A stretch of DNA of 64,000 bases from NCBI GenBank assembly GCA_019635735.1, contig JAHBYX010000008.1, forward strand, positions 186,001-250,000, written 5' to 3'. Numbering within the stretch: the first letter of the stretch is position 1; each line of letters starts with the position of its first letter. The position numbers and the translations under genes were made by a program. The DNA is from Mesorhizobium sp. (GTDB taxonomy: Bacteria; Pseudomonadota; Alphaproteobacteria; Rhizobiales; Rhizobiaceae). Below are positions 33,822 to 42,653 of this stretch, one piece after another. The notes under the pieces are model-generated. The model saw only the letters and a list, made by a program, of their open reading frames with translations. It did not search any database and was not told where the DNA came from.

Positions 33822-35134
33822 GCGGCGTCGGCATAGCCTTCCTCTCCGTCGCGGCCATGCTGGTCCTGATCTATTCCGGCATGCATGTCGCCATCGCTCT
33901 GATCCTGCTGTCCTTCTGCGGCGTCTGGCTGCTCAAGGGCAATTTCGACATCGCCTCGAACATGCTGGTCATAGCCTTCAAGGATTCGATCAGCGACTAT
34001 CTGTTCGGCGTCGTGCCGCTCTTCGTGCTGATGGGCCTTTTGGTCGCCGTCGCCGGCATCGGGCGCGACACCTTCGAGGTGGCGGCGCAGCTGTTCCGGC
34101 GCATCCTCGGCGGTCTCGGCATCGCAACGGTTGCCGCCAACGCCGTCTTCGCGGCGATCACAGGCATCTCCATCGCCTCGGCCGCGGTCTTCACCAAGGT
34201 CGCCGTGCCGGAAATGATCCGCCACGGCTACACGCCGCGCTTCGCCGTCGGCGTAGTCGCAGGCTCGTCCGTGCTCGGCATGCTGATCCCGCCTAGCCTG
34301 CTCTTCATCCTCTACGGCGTGCTCACCGAGCAGTCCGTCGGCTCGCTGTTCATCGCAGGCGTCATCCCCGGCATTCTGCTGTCGCTCGTCTACTGCATCG
34401 GCATCTTCGCCATGGGCCGGTGGTGGCCCTCCTTCATCGGCGGGCGCAGGGCCGACAGCTACGATGCGGCCAACGACATGAGCCTCGCCGAGATGGCCAA
34501 CAAGCTGGCGCCGATCGTCATCCTGATCGGTCTCGTGCTCGGCGGCATCTATGGCGGCTATTTCACGCCCACCGAGGCAGGCGCGGCCGGCGCGCTCGGC
34601 GCCCTTGTCATTTCGCTCGCCAAGCGGCGGCTGACCTGGGCGAGCTTCTGGCAGGTTCTGGTGCAGACCGGGCACACCACCTCGTCGATCTGCTTCCTCA
34701 TCGTCGGCGCGAGCCTCTATTCGCGGATGCTCGCCATGTCCGGCATGCCCGGCTGGCTTGGCTCCGGCGTCGTCGAATCCGGCCTCGGGGTGACCGGTGT
34801 CGTGGTGGCCCTGATGCTCGTCGTCATTGCCCTCGGGACCATCCTCGACTCGGCCTCCATCATGCTTCTGACCCTGCCGATCGCGATCCCCATCCTCACC
34901 GGCATGAACGTCGACCTGATCTGGCTCGGCGTGCTGATGGTTCTGGCCGTCGAGATCGGCCTCCTGACGCCGCCCTTCGGCATCGCCGTCTTCGTGGTCA
35001 AGGCGACGCTCGGACCCGACAGCAAGATCACGCTCGGCGAGATCTTCGCCGGCGCAGCCCCCTTCGCGGCGATGATGCTCCTCGTCCTCATCCTCGTGTT
35101 TCTGTTCCCGTGGCTCGCCACGGCGCTCGTCTAG
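33818..35134 (+). CDS. TRAP transporter large permease (DctM family)
   Basis: 438 residues from ATG 33818, which overlaps the dctQ stop; longer in-frame starts fall inside dctQ. It is hydrophobic throughout with about 11-12 membrane helices and the DctM segments GVVAGSSVLGMLIPPSLLF and TILDSASIMLLTLPI. It forms the sodium-driven transport channel. Confidence 0.94.
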   Translation: MSGVGIAFLSVAAMLVLIYSGMHVAIALILLSFCGVWLLKGNFDIASNMLVIAFKDSISDYLFGVVPLFVLMGLLVAVAGIGRDTFEVAAQLFRRILGGLGIATVAANAVFAAITGISIASAAVFTKVAVPEMIRHGYTPRFAVGVVAGSSVLGMLIPPSLLFILYGVLTEQSVGSLFIAGVIPGILLSLVYCIGIFAMGRWWPSFIGGRRADSYDAANDMSLAEMANKLAPIVILIGLVLGGIYGGYFTPTEAGAAGALGALVISLAKRRLTWASFWQVLVQTGHTTSSICFLIVGASLYSRMLAMSGMPGWLGSGVVESGLGVTGVVVALMLVVIALGTILDSASIMLLTLPIAIPILTGMNVDLIWLGVLMVLAVEIGLLTPPFGIAVFVVKATLGPDSKITLGEIFAGAAPFAAMMLLVLILVFLFPWLATALV

Positions 35135-35151
35135 TTTGCAGGGAAGTCAGC

Positions 35152-36174
35152 ATGTCCAAATGGCAATTCACCAAAGGTATCCATGACCTCGGCAACGGCT
35201 GCTACGCCTATCTGCTGCCCGACGGCAGCTGGGGCTGGTCGAACGCCGGGCTGATCGTCGACGGCGACGCGACGCTGATGGTCGACACGCTGTTCGACCT
35301 CAAGCTGACCGCCGAGATGCTGGCCACCTACCGCGACGCCGTTCCGGCCGCGAAGCAGATCGGCACGCTGGTCAACACCCATGCCGACGGCGACCACACC
35401 TTCGGCAACCAGCTGGTCGAAGGCGCGCGCATCATCGGCACGCAGGGCACGGTCGACGACTTCATGCGCTTCGACCCCGCGATCCTGCAGAAGGTCAACC
35501 TCAATGCCGAGCAGTTCGGCAGTGCCGGCGTCTTCATGCAGGAGTGCTTCCGGCCCTTCGACTTCTCCGGCATCGTGCTCACCCCGCCGACGGAAGTCTT
35601 CTCCGGCACGTTCGACATCATGGTCGGTGACAAGAAGGTCCAGCTGATCGAGGTCGGCCCTTCGCATTCGCTCGGCGACGCGCTGGTCTATGTGCCGGAC
35701 GACAAGGTCCTCTTCACCGGCGACATCCTTTTCACCGAGGGAACGCCGATCGCCTGGTACGGACCGGTCCACCGCTGGATCAGGGTCTGCGACATGGTCC
35801 TCGACATGGACGTCGAGACCATCGTCGCCGGCCACGGTCCGATCTCGACCAAGGACGACGTGCGCCGCATGCGCGACTATCTGCAATATGTCACCGACAA
35901 GTCCCGCCCGCTCTGGGAGCAGGGCATGGATTACCTGGAAGCCTCGTACAAGATCGACCTCGGCGAATACCGCGACTGGAACGACGCCGAGCGCGTCGTC
36001 GTCACCATCCAGACGCTGTTCGACGACTTCGCCGATGCGCCGGAACGCCCCGTTCGCGCGCCGATCCCCTATTTCACCGAGATGAAGGGGTTCCGCCACC
36101 ATCTCGGCCGCGGCCCCGTCCACGATGCCTACTGCAAGGCCTGCGGCATCGAGCGCGGCTTCCGCGCCTCCTGA
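35152..36174 (+). CDS. MBL-fold metallo-hydrolase
   Basis: 340 residues from ATG 35152. The zinc motif is NTHADGDHTFGN near 73-84. Further ligands are the His in GPSHSLGDALVY, the Asp in FTGDILF and the His in VAGHGPIS. The protein is longer than a minimal MBL domain, with a C-terminal helical part ending CGIERGFRAS. Relatives hydrolyse lactones, thioesters or cyclic compounds. It is the last gene of the TRAP operon, so it probably acts on the imported compound. Confidence 0.88.
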   Translation: MSKWQFTKGIHDLGNGCYAYLLPDGSWGWSNAGLIVDGDATLMVDTLFDLKLTAEMLATYRDAVPAAKQIGTLVNTHADGDHTFGNQLVEGARIIGTQGTVDDFMRFDPAILQKVNLNAEQFGSAGVFMQECFRPFDFSGIVLTPPTEVFSGTFDIMVGDKKVQLIEVGPSHSLGDALVYVPDDKVLFTGDILFTEGTPIAWYGPVHRWIRVCDMVLDMDVETIVAGHGPISTKDDVRRMRDYLQYVTDKSRPLWEQGMDYLEASYKIDLGEYRDWNDAERVVVTIQTLFDDFADAPERPVRAPIPYFTEMKGFRHHLGRGPVHDAYCKACGIERGFRAS

Positions 36175-36226
36175 GGGTCTTCGGAGCTCACGGCGCACGT
36201 GCTGGAAACGAAAATAGGGCCTTGAC

Positions 36227-36243
36227 CTTCCAGTTGCTGGAAG
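36227..36243 (+). promoter_or_regulatory. HmrR/CueR-type copper operator of the copA promoter
   Basis: CTTCCAG-TTG-CTGGAAG is a perfect 7-bp dyad. It overlaps a TTGACC -35 box at 36222-36227, as in MerR-family copper promoters where the dyad fills an overlong spacer. It lies 40-56 bases upstream of the P-type ATPase start. No HmrR gene is in the window, so the regulator must act from elsewhere. Confidence 0.8.
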
Positions 36244-36282
36244 CGCCAGTTGTGGCGGATACTTGCGAAAGGATCCGCCGCC

Positions 36283-38793
36283 ATGAGCACGCACGATCAC
36301 GATCACCGGCATCACGACCACGGCCATCGTCCCGCGGCCCCCGCCGCCGGAGGCAAGGAATCGACGGTTCGCGATCCGGTCTGCGGCATGACCGTCGATC
36401 CGTCGGCGGGAAAGCCGACCGCCGAGCATCGCGGCCACATCTACCACTTCTGCTCCGAGCGCTGCCGTACGAAGTTCCTCGCCGACCCGGACGCCTACCT
36501 GACGGCCGAGGATCCGGTCTGCGGCATGGAGGTGGACAGGGCATCGGCCAAGCACTTCGTGCGCCATGAAGGCTCCGGCTACTATTTCTGCTCGAATACC
36601 TGCGAGACGAAATTCAAGGCCGAACCGGCGAAATACCTCGCGGGACGGACTGCTCCCGAGCCGATGCCGAAAGGCGTCAAATACACCTGCCCCATGCATC
36701 CCGAGATCGTGCGCGACGGGCCGGGCTCCTGCCCGATCTGCGGCATGGCGCTCGAGCCGATGGGGGTGCCGACCGGCGACGAGGGGCCGAATCCGGAGCT
36801 CATCGATTTCACGCGCCGCTTCTGGGTAAGCGCGGTCCTCTCCCTGCCGCTGCTCGTGATCACCATGGGCCCGATGCTCGGCCTGCCGTTCCGCGACTGG
36901 ATCGGCGACCGCGTCGCCGCCTGGCTCGAATTCGCGCTGGCGACGCCTGTCGTGCTCTGGGCGGCGATCCCCTTCTTCCGGCGCGGCTACGAGTCCTTCG
37001 TCAACCGCAGCCCGAACATGTGGACGCTGATCTCGATCGGCGTCGGCACGGCCTATGCCTACAGCGTCGTCGCCACGCTCTTCCCGGACCTCTTTCCGCA
37101 CCAGTTCCGCGGTCACGGCGGTTCCGTCCCCGTCTATTTCGAGGCGGCCGCCGTCATCGTCGCGCTGGTCTTCCTCGGCCAGGTGCTCGAACTCAGGGCG
37201 CGCGAGCGCACCGGCTCGGCAATCCGCGCGCTGCTCGATCTCGCACCGAAGACGGCACGTCGCATCTCGGACGACGGCGCCGAGCAGGACGTCTCGCTCG
37301 ACCAGGTCCGCCAGGGCGACCGCCTGCGCGTCAGGCCGGGCGACAGCGTTCCCGTCGACGGCATCGTCGAGGAGGGACGCACCTCCATCGACGAGTCCAT
37401 GATCACCGGCGAGCCGGTTCCCGTCGAGAAGACCGAAGGCGACCCCGTCACCGGGGGCACGCTCAACCGAAACGGCACGCTGATCATCCGCGCCGAGCGC
37501 GTCGGCGCCGAGACCATGCTGTCGCAGATCGTCGAGATGGTCGCCAGGGCGCAACGCTCCCGCGCGCCGATCCAGGGCCTGGCCGACCGTGTGTCCTTCT
37601 TCTTCGTGCCGACTGTCGTGCTGGTCGCCATCGTCGCCTTCTTCGTCTGGGCGATGGTCGGGCCCGACCCCAGCATGGTCTTCGCCATCGTCTCCGCCGT
37701 CTCGGTGCTGATCATCGCCTGCCCATGCGCGCTCGGACTGGCGACGCCGATGTCGATCATGACGGCGACGGGGCGCGGCGCGCAGGCGGGCGTGCTGATC
37801 AAGGATGCCGAGGCGCTGGAGCGCTTCGCCAAGGTCGACACGCTGATCGTCGACAAGACCGGAACGCTGACCGAAGGTAAGCCGAAGCTGACCGATGTAG
37901 TCGCCACGGCAGGTTTCGACGAGAACGGACTTCTCTCGCTCGCCGCAAGCCTCGAGCGTGGGTCGGAACATCCGCTCGCCGAGGCGATCGTCGACGGCGC
38001 GCAGGAGCGGGGCGCAAGCCTCTCCGATACGTCCGAGTTCGAGGCGGTGACGGGCAAGGGTGTCGTCGGCGTCGTAAACGGCCGCAAGGTCGCGCTCGGC
38101 AATGCCGCGATGATGGCCGATCTCGGTGCCGACATATCGGCGCTCGCGCAGCGGGCCGACGCCCTGCGCGGCGAAGGCAAGACAGCCATGTTCGTCGCAG
38201 CCGACGGCCGGGCCGCCGGCATCGTCGCGGTCGCCGATCCGGTCAAGGCAACCACCGTCGAGGCGATAAGGGCCCTGCATGACCGCGGTCTGCGGATCAT
38301 CATGGCGACGGGCGACAACGAACGGACGGCGCAGGCGGTCGCCGGCCGGCTCGGCATCGACGAGGTCCGCGCCGACATGCTGCCGGAGAGCAAGCAGAAG
38401 CTGATCGAGGAACTGCGCGCCGGCGGCGCGAAGGTCGCGATGGCGGGGGACGGCGTCAACGACGCGCCGGCCCTTGCCGCCGCCGATGTCGGCATTGCGA
38501 TGGGCACCGGCGCCGATGTCGCTGTCGAGAGCGCCGGCATCACGCTGGTGAAAGGCGACCTCAACGGCATCGTGCGCGCCCGCACGCTGGCCCAGGCGAC
38601 GATCCGCAACATCAAGGAGAACCTGTTCTTCGCCTTCGTCTACAACGCGCTCGGCGTTCCCGTCGCGGCGGGCGTGCTCTATCCGGTGTTCGGCACGCTC
38701 CTGTCGCCTATGATCGCGGCAGCCGCCATGAGCCTGTCCTCGGTCTCCGTCATCGGCAACGCGCTGCGGCTGAGGACGGTGAAGCTCGGCTGA
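36283..38793 (+). CDS. copA: Copper-exporting P1B-type ATPase with two YHS domains
   Basis: 836 residues from ATG 36283 (AAAGGAT upstream). A His-rich start (HDHDHRHHDHGH) is followed by two YHS metal-binding domains (DPVCGMTVD at 42-50 and DPVCGMEVD at about 82-90), then a heavy-metal-binding domain with TCPMHPEI and CPICGMALEP. The ATPase core has CPCALG in the transport helix, phosphorylation site DKTGTLTEG, SEHPLAEA and GDGVNDAPAL. The YN and MSLSSVSV residues of Cu(I) pumps are also present. No HMA (CxxC) domain is seen. It exports Cu(I) across the inner membrane. Start at 36283 rather than 36250, which overlaps the promoter. Confidence 0.94.
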   Translation: MSTHDHDHRHHDHGHRPAAPAAGGKESTVRDPVCGMTVDPSAGKPTAEHRGHIYHFCSERCRTKFLADPDAYLTAEDPVCGMEVDRASAKHFVRHEGSGYYFCSNTCETKFKAEPAKYLAGRTAPEPMPKGVKYTCPMHPEIVRDGPGSCPICGMALEPMGVPTGDEGPNPELIDFTRRFWVSAVLSLPLLVITMGPMLGLPFRDWIGDRVAAWLEFALATPVVLWAAIPFFRRGYESFVNRSPNMWTLISIGVGTAYAYSVVATLFPDLFPHQFRGHGGSVPVYFEAAAVIVALVFLGQVLELRARERTGSAIRALLDLAPKTARRISDDGAEQDVSLDQVRQGDRLRVRPGDSVPVDGIVEEGRTSIDESMITGEPVPVEKTEGDPVTGGTLNRNGTLIIRAERVGAETMLSQIVEMVARAQRSRAPIQGLADRVSFFFVPTVVLVAIVAFFVWAMVGPDPSMVFAIVSAVSVLIIACPCALGLATPMSIMTATGRGAQAGVLIKDAEALERFAKVDTLIVDKTGTLTEGKPKLTDVVATAGFDENGLLSLAASLERGSEHPLAEAIVDGAQERGASLSDTSEFEAVTGKGVVGVVNGRKVALGNAAMMADLGADISALAQRADALRGEGKTAMFVAADGRAAGIVAVADPVKATTVEAIRALHDRGLRIIMATGDNERTAQAVAGRLGIDEVRADMLPESKQKLIEELRAGGAKVAMAGDGVNDAPALAAADVGIAMGTGADVAVESAGITLVKGDLNGIVRARTLAQATIRNIKENLFFAFVYNALGVPVAAGVLYPVFGTLLSPMIAAAAMSLSSVSVIGNALRLRTVKLG

Positions 38794-38835
38794 GCGCCGA
38801 GCGTCGGGCGGGCAGCGAAGCGGCCCTCCCGCGCG

Positions 38836-40425
38836 CTACTTGGACGCGGGAGCGCCCCACCCTCCGCCGTTCGCCGCGGTGATGACGATCTCGTCGCCGG
38901 GGCCGAGCGACACACCACTGGCGAAGGTGAGCGCCTCGCTCCGTCCGTCGGGCCGGCGCAGGGACACGCCGTTGACCCCGCCGGCCCATCCGCCCGCCGA
39001 ACCCCAGACCGGTTGGCGGGCGCGGCTGTAGCCGACCGACAGCACCGCCGGCGCGCGCAGCCGGTAGCCGATCTCCAGCCCCTTTCCGCCCGAATGCAGG
39101 CCGCGGCCGGCATCGGATTCGCCCAAGCGCCGGTAGCCGACATCGAGCCCATAGCGGGTCTCGCAGATCTCGACCGGGCAGTTGAATGTCTCGCCGTGGC
39201 TGGCCGAATACATCGCGTCCAGCCCGTCGCGGGCGGCCGTCGCCCCCCATCCGCCCATCTGCGGCTCGACCATGGTGAAGCGCCGTCCGGTGTCGGGGTG
39301 ATCTCCAGCGATCACCGTGCCGCAGATCGAGGCGAAATGACCGGCCGGCAGCCGTTCGGGCAGCGCCTGCGCCATGCAGCGCCACATCATGTCGTAGAGC
39401 CTGATCCGCGTCTCGAAATAGTAGCCGTGCGGCGCATTGCCCTCGGCATGGAAGATGGTGCCTGGCTCGGTCACCACCTCCAGCGGTCGGAACGAGCCTT
39501 CGCTAGCAAACAGCGCCGGATCGGTCAGCGCCTTGAAGATCATCTGGCAGGAGATCACCGCTCCGTCGCGGCTGGTGTTGTAGGGGGCCGCACGCTGCTT
39601 CGGATTGCCCCTCAGGTCGACCACGAACCGGTCGCGCGACACGGTGATTGCGACGCGCCAGATCGCTCCGTCGTCCTGCTCTTCCTCGATCGCATAGGTG
39701 CCCTCGGGCAGGGTCGCGAGGCCGGCGAGCGCGCGCCTCTCGCCTTCCTCGAAGATCGCCTCCACCGCCGCGTCGTAGGCGTCCGGCCCGTAGGCCTCCG
39801 CAAGTTCGCGGATGCGGGCCGCGGCCTTGCGGCTCGCCGCAACCTGCGCCCAGAGGTCGCCTCTGACGAAATCAGGCAGGCGCGAATTGGCCATGATGAT
39901 ATCGAACACCGCGCCGATCGGCCTGCCGTCCTGTATCAGCCGCACGGCCGGCAGCCTGAGCCCTTCCTGGAAGATTTCCGAGACGTCGACCGCCATCGAG
40001 CCCGGCGTCTTGCCGCCGATGTCGTTCCAGTGCGCGATCGAGGCCGCCCAGGCGACGCAGCGCCCGCCGGCAAAGACCGGCATCGCCACCACCACGTCAT
40101 TGAGATGGGTGACGCCGCCATAGGACGGGTCGTTGCTGATGAAACAGTCGCCGTCGCGGATGGTCGCCAGCCCGTGGATCTCGACGATCCGCTTCACCGC
40201 CTTGTCGAGCACGCCGACGAAGGTCGGGATACCTGCGCCGGAACTGACCAGCCGCCCCTGCGCATCCGTCACGCCTGTGCCGACATCCAGCACCTCGTAG
40301 ATGATCGGGCTCATCGCGGTCTTCTTCAGCACCGCGAACATCTCGTCGGCGGCGGCCGTCAGCGACGACTGGATGACGGAGAGCGTGAACGGGTCGGCGG
40401 AGTTGCCCATCTGGCGCGCCTTCAC
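38836..40425 (-). CDS. Hydantoinase B/oxoprolinase family protein (second HyuB)
   Basis: 529 residues. The HyuB fold opens DPFTLSVIQSSLTAAADEMF, closely matching the HyuB at 42654-44318, with FISNDPSYGGVTHLNDV, QRAAPYNTSRDG and GGWGATAARDG. B subunits bind zinc and, with a HyuA partner, hydrolyse or carboxylate cyclic amides or ketones with ATP. No second HyuA is nearby. It overlaps the M24 peptidase gene by 4 bp and is the last gene of the operon. Confidence 0.9.
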   Translation of the reverse strand: MKARQMGNSADPFTLSVIQSSLTAAADEMFAVLKKTAMSPIIYEVLDVGTGVTDAQGRLVSSGAGIPTFVGVLDKAVKRIVEIHGLATIRDGDCFISNDPSYGGVTHLNDVVVAMPVFAGGRCVAWAASIAHWNDIGGKTPGSMAVDVSEIFQEGLRLPAVRLIQDGRPIGAVFDIIMANSRLPDFVRGDLWAQVAASRKAAARIRELAEAYGPDAYDAAVEAIFEEGERRALAGLATLPEGTYAIEEEQDDGAIWRVAITVSRDRFVVDLRGNPKQRAAPYNTSRDGAVISCQMIFKALTDPALFASEGSFRPLEVVTEPGTIFHAEGNAPHGYYFETRIRLYDMMWRCMAQALPERLPAGHFASICGTVIAGDHPDTGRRFTMVEPQMGGWGATAARDGLDAMYSASHGETFNCPVEICETRYGLDVGYRRLGESDAGRGLHSGGKGLEIGYRLRAPAVLSVGYSRARQPVWGSAGGWAGGVNGVSLRRPDGRSEALTFASGVSLGPGDEIVITAANGGGWGAPASK

Positions 40426-41522
40426 ACCTGCACGACGTGAAGGTCGCGCGGCAGGTCGGACAGGATCTCCGGCCCGTCCGCGCGCAGGATGACGATCTCC
40501 TCGAGCCTTATGCCGAAGCGGCCGGGGAGATAAATGCCGGGCTCGATGGAGAACACCATGCCTTCCTCAAGCACCGCCTCGGAAGTCGCGGTGATGTAGG
40601 GTGGCTCGTGGCCGTCGATACCGAGCCCATGGCCGGTGCGATGGACGAAGAACTCGCCGTAGCCGGCATCCGCGATGACGTTGCGCGCCGCCGCGTCGAC
40701 CTCCTTGGCGAGCACGCCGGGCTTCGCCGCCTTCAACGCCGCCTGCACGGCCTTCTCGACGATGCCGTGAATCTGGCCATAGCCTTCCGGCGGCTGGCCG
40801 ATGACCGCCATTCGGGTAATGTCGCTCGGGAAGCCGCCCTTTCGCCCGCCGATGTCGATGACGATCGCGTCGCCTTCCGCGAGTTTTCGCTCGCCCGTCT
40901 GGTGATGCGGGAAGGCGCCGTTCGATCCTGCGCCGACGATCCAGAAGGCCGGCGTCGCGCCCTCCGAGGCGAAGTGCTCGCGGATGGTGGCGGCCAGTTC
41001 CTTCTCCGTCATACCCGGTTTGATCGAGGCGAATGCCTTCTGCATCGCGCGGTCGGCGATCGAGGCGTTCATCTTCAGCGCCTTGAACTCGGCGGCGTCC
41101 TTGCGCATGCGCAGCGCCCCGACCGTTTCGGGCGTGAAGGCATGCGTCGCATCGGGCAGCGCATCGAGCAGCAGCAGCGCGAAATCGGCGCGCATCGTTT
41201 CGTCGAGCGCGACCTTCTTCGCCGACGCAGCACCGATGTCGGCAAGCGCGGCGGCGAGTGCAGCATCGGGGCCTTCCGCGTCGGCCCAGGTGTGGAAAGC
41301 GATGTCGGTCGATTCGCGCGTTCCCTCGGCATTCAGCACCGGCATCAGGAACGCCTCGCGCTCCGGCCCGATCAGAAGCAGGCAGGGCCGCTCGTCCGGA
41401 TGCGGATGGAAGCCGAGCAGCCAGTCCATGTGCGAGCCGGGCGCAACCGCGACGAGGTCTGTGCCGGTCGCCTTCATCCGCCCGCGCAATGCGGCAAGCC
41501 TTCCTTTGGTGTCCACGGTCAT
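40422..41522 (-). CDS. M24 family metallopeptidase (Xaa-Pro aminopeptidase/creatinase fold)
   Basis: 366 residues from ATG 41522. The N-terminal creatinase-like domain covers about 1-135 and the pita-bread domain about 145-366. All five dinuclear metal ligands are visible: Asp in VIDIGGR, Asp in PSDITR, His in GHGLG, Glu in SIEPGIYLP and Glu in RLEEIVI. It could be an Xaa-Pro peptidase, or a creatinase-type or ectoine-hydrolase-type C-N hydrolase. Between racemase and second HyuB, it probably acts on the linear product of ring opening. Confidence 0.9.
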   Translation of the reverse strand: MTVDTKGRLAALRGRMKATGTDLVAVAPGSHMDWLLGFHPHPDERPCLLLIGPEREAFLMPVLNAEGTRESTDIAFHTWADAEGPDAALAAALADIGAASAKKVALDETMRADFALLLLDALPDATHAFTPETVGALRMRKDAAEFKALKMNASIADRAMQKAFASIKPGMTEKELAATIREHFASEGATPAFWIVGAGSNGAFPHHQTGERKLAEGDAIVIDIGGRKGGFPSDITRMAVIGQPPEGYGQIHGIVEKAVQAALKAAKPGVLAKEVDAAARNVIADAGYGEFFVHRTGHGLGIDGHEPPYITATSEAVLEEGMVFSIEPGIYLPGRFGIRLEEIVILRADGPEILSDLPRDLHVVQV

Positions 41523-41559
41523 GGTTGAATTCGTCCTTCCTTCTTTGTTCTCATTTCTC

Positions 41560-41728
41560 GCGCCCCCTCCGCCACCTTCGGTGGTCCCCCTCCCCCGTAA
41601 ACGGGGGAGGATCAGGGCGTGCAAGCGGCACCGCCAAATCCTCCCCTGCGAAGCGGGGGGTCCGAAGGACGGGCGAGACAAGCGGCTCGCCCCGGCAGGG
41701 GACCATGCGAAGCATGGTGGAGAGGGCG
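41560..41728. repeat. Dispersed palindromic element built of GAA/TTC-loop hairpins
   Basis: Within the 215-bp gap between the racemase and M24 genes are at least five small hairpins: CACC-TTC-GGTG, CCTCCCCCGT/ACGGGGGAGG (41589-41610), a GCGAAGC-centred stem, GTCC-GAA-GGAC and CCATGC-GAA-GCATGG (41703-41717). The ends are roughly inverted (CGCCCCCTCC and GGTGGAGAGGGCG). I recognise this as the kind of multi-hairpin intergenic repeat common in Mesorhizobium-like genomes. Confidence 0.65.
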
Positions 41729-41737
41729 TTACGCAAC

Positions 41738-42571
41738 CTACGCCGCCCTGCGCACCGGCTGCGGCGGCTCGGCCGGGACGACGATGCGGTTGCCGAAGAT
41801 CTCGCCATCGTCGAAGCCGCCGAAGCGCGCGATCTCCTCCTCGGGCGGGGCCTCGGACGACCAGCGCCGGCTCGGCTTCCAGCCGCAATCGTGCTTCAGC
41901 ACGGCGGCATATTCCGCCCGCTTGAGGGCGGCGATGGACGGATCGATCACCGGCACGCCGAGCGCCTTCTCGACGTCGCGGTAGAAGCCGACCTCGAGCG
42001 TGCAACCGAGGATGAGCGCCTCGGCGAACTCCTCCTCCACCGCTTTGCGTCCTGCCGCGATCAGCCGGCGCTCCGTCTCGGCGTGGTCCTTCTGGAAGTC
42101 GTTGACGCCGAGCTCGACATGATAGAAGCCGGACAGGCGGTGCTCGTGGCCATGATCGCGCACGGTCGAATGCATCTGGTTCACCCATTTGCGCCGCCCG
42201 ACGATGACGCCGAACCGGTTCGACAGGCTTGCCGCGATCTCGCAGGAGGCGACGCAGGGCGCGGTGACGACCATGTCTCCCGAGACTTCACGCGCATCGT
42301 GCAGCGCCGTGTCGTAGAAGCAACCGATCGCGAAGGCGTCGAAGCCCTCCTTCGCCGCCGCGCGGGCGGCACGGACGATGCCACGCGCGACGATCGCCTC
42401 GTAGGAACGGAACTCGATATGGGTGAAGCCGCCGGTCGATGGCGGCAGCGAGGCGATGTGTACCTCGGTCTGCGGCAGCTTGTGCTGCCGCGCCATGTCG
42501 GCGAACACTTGGTCGTAGCCGGACGTTCCGACCGGGTTGAGATACATGATTTTGAGCGGCCTGTCGGTCAT
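41738..42571 (-). CDS. Aspartate/glutamate/hydantoin racemase family protein
   Basis: 277 residues from ATG 42571, behind AGGAGAGGAG. The two catalytic cysteines of the family are in AIGCFYDTALHD and LILGCTLEVG, each placed to take a proton from one face. Hydantoin racemase and arylmalonate decarboxylase relatives share this fold. Downstream of HyuAB it probably supplies the enantiomer the hydrolase accepts. Confidence 0.9.
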   Translation of the reverse strand: MTDRPLKIMYLNPVGTSGYDQVFADMARQHKLPQTEVHIASLPPSTGGFTHIEFRSYEAIVARGIVRAARAAAKEGFDAFAIGCFYDTALHDAREVSGDMVVTAPCVASCEIAASLSNRFGVIVGRRKWVNQMHSTVRDHGHEHRLSGFYHVELGVNDFQKDHAETERRLIAAGRKAVEEEFAEALILGCTLEVGFYRDVEKALGVPVIDPSIAALKRAEYAAVLKHDCGWKPSRRWSSEAPPEEEIARFGGFDDGEIFGNRIVVPAEPPQPVRRAA

Positions 42572-42653
42572 GATGAAGTCTCCTCTCCTTCGAAACGCTG
42601 CAAACGCCCCTCGTCTGCCCGGACTCCCCGCCCGGGCAGCAGACATGTCTCGC

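Noticed and set aside
35131..38280. 1049-residue open frame on the minus strand
   Set aside because: It is antisense to the MBL hydrolase and copper ATPase genes; no recognisable domain, typical of GC-rich shadow frames.
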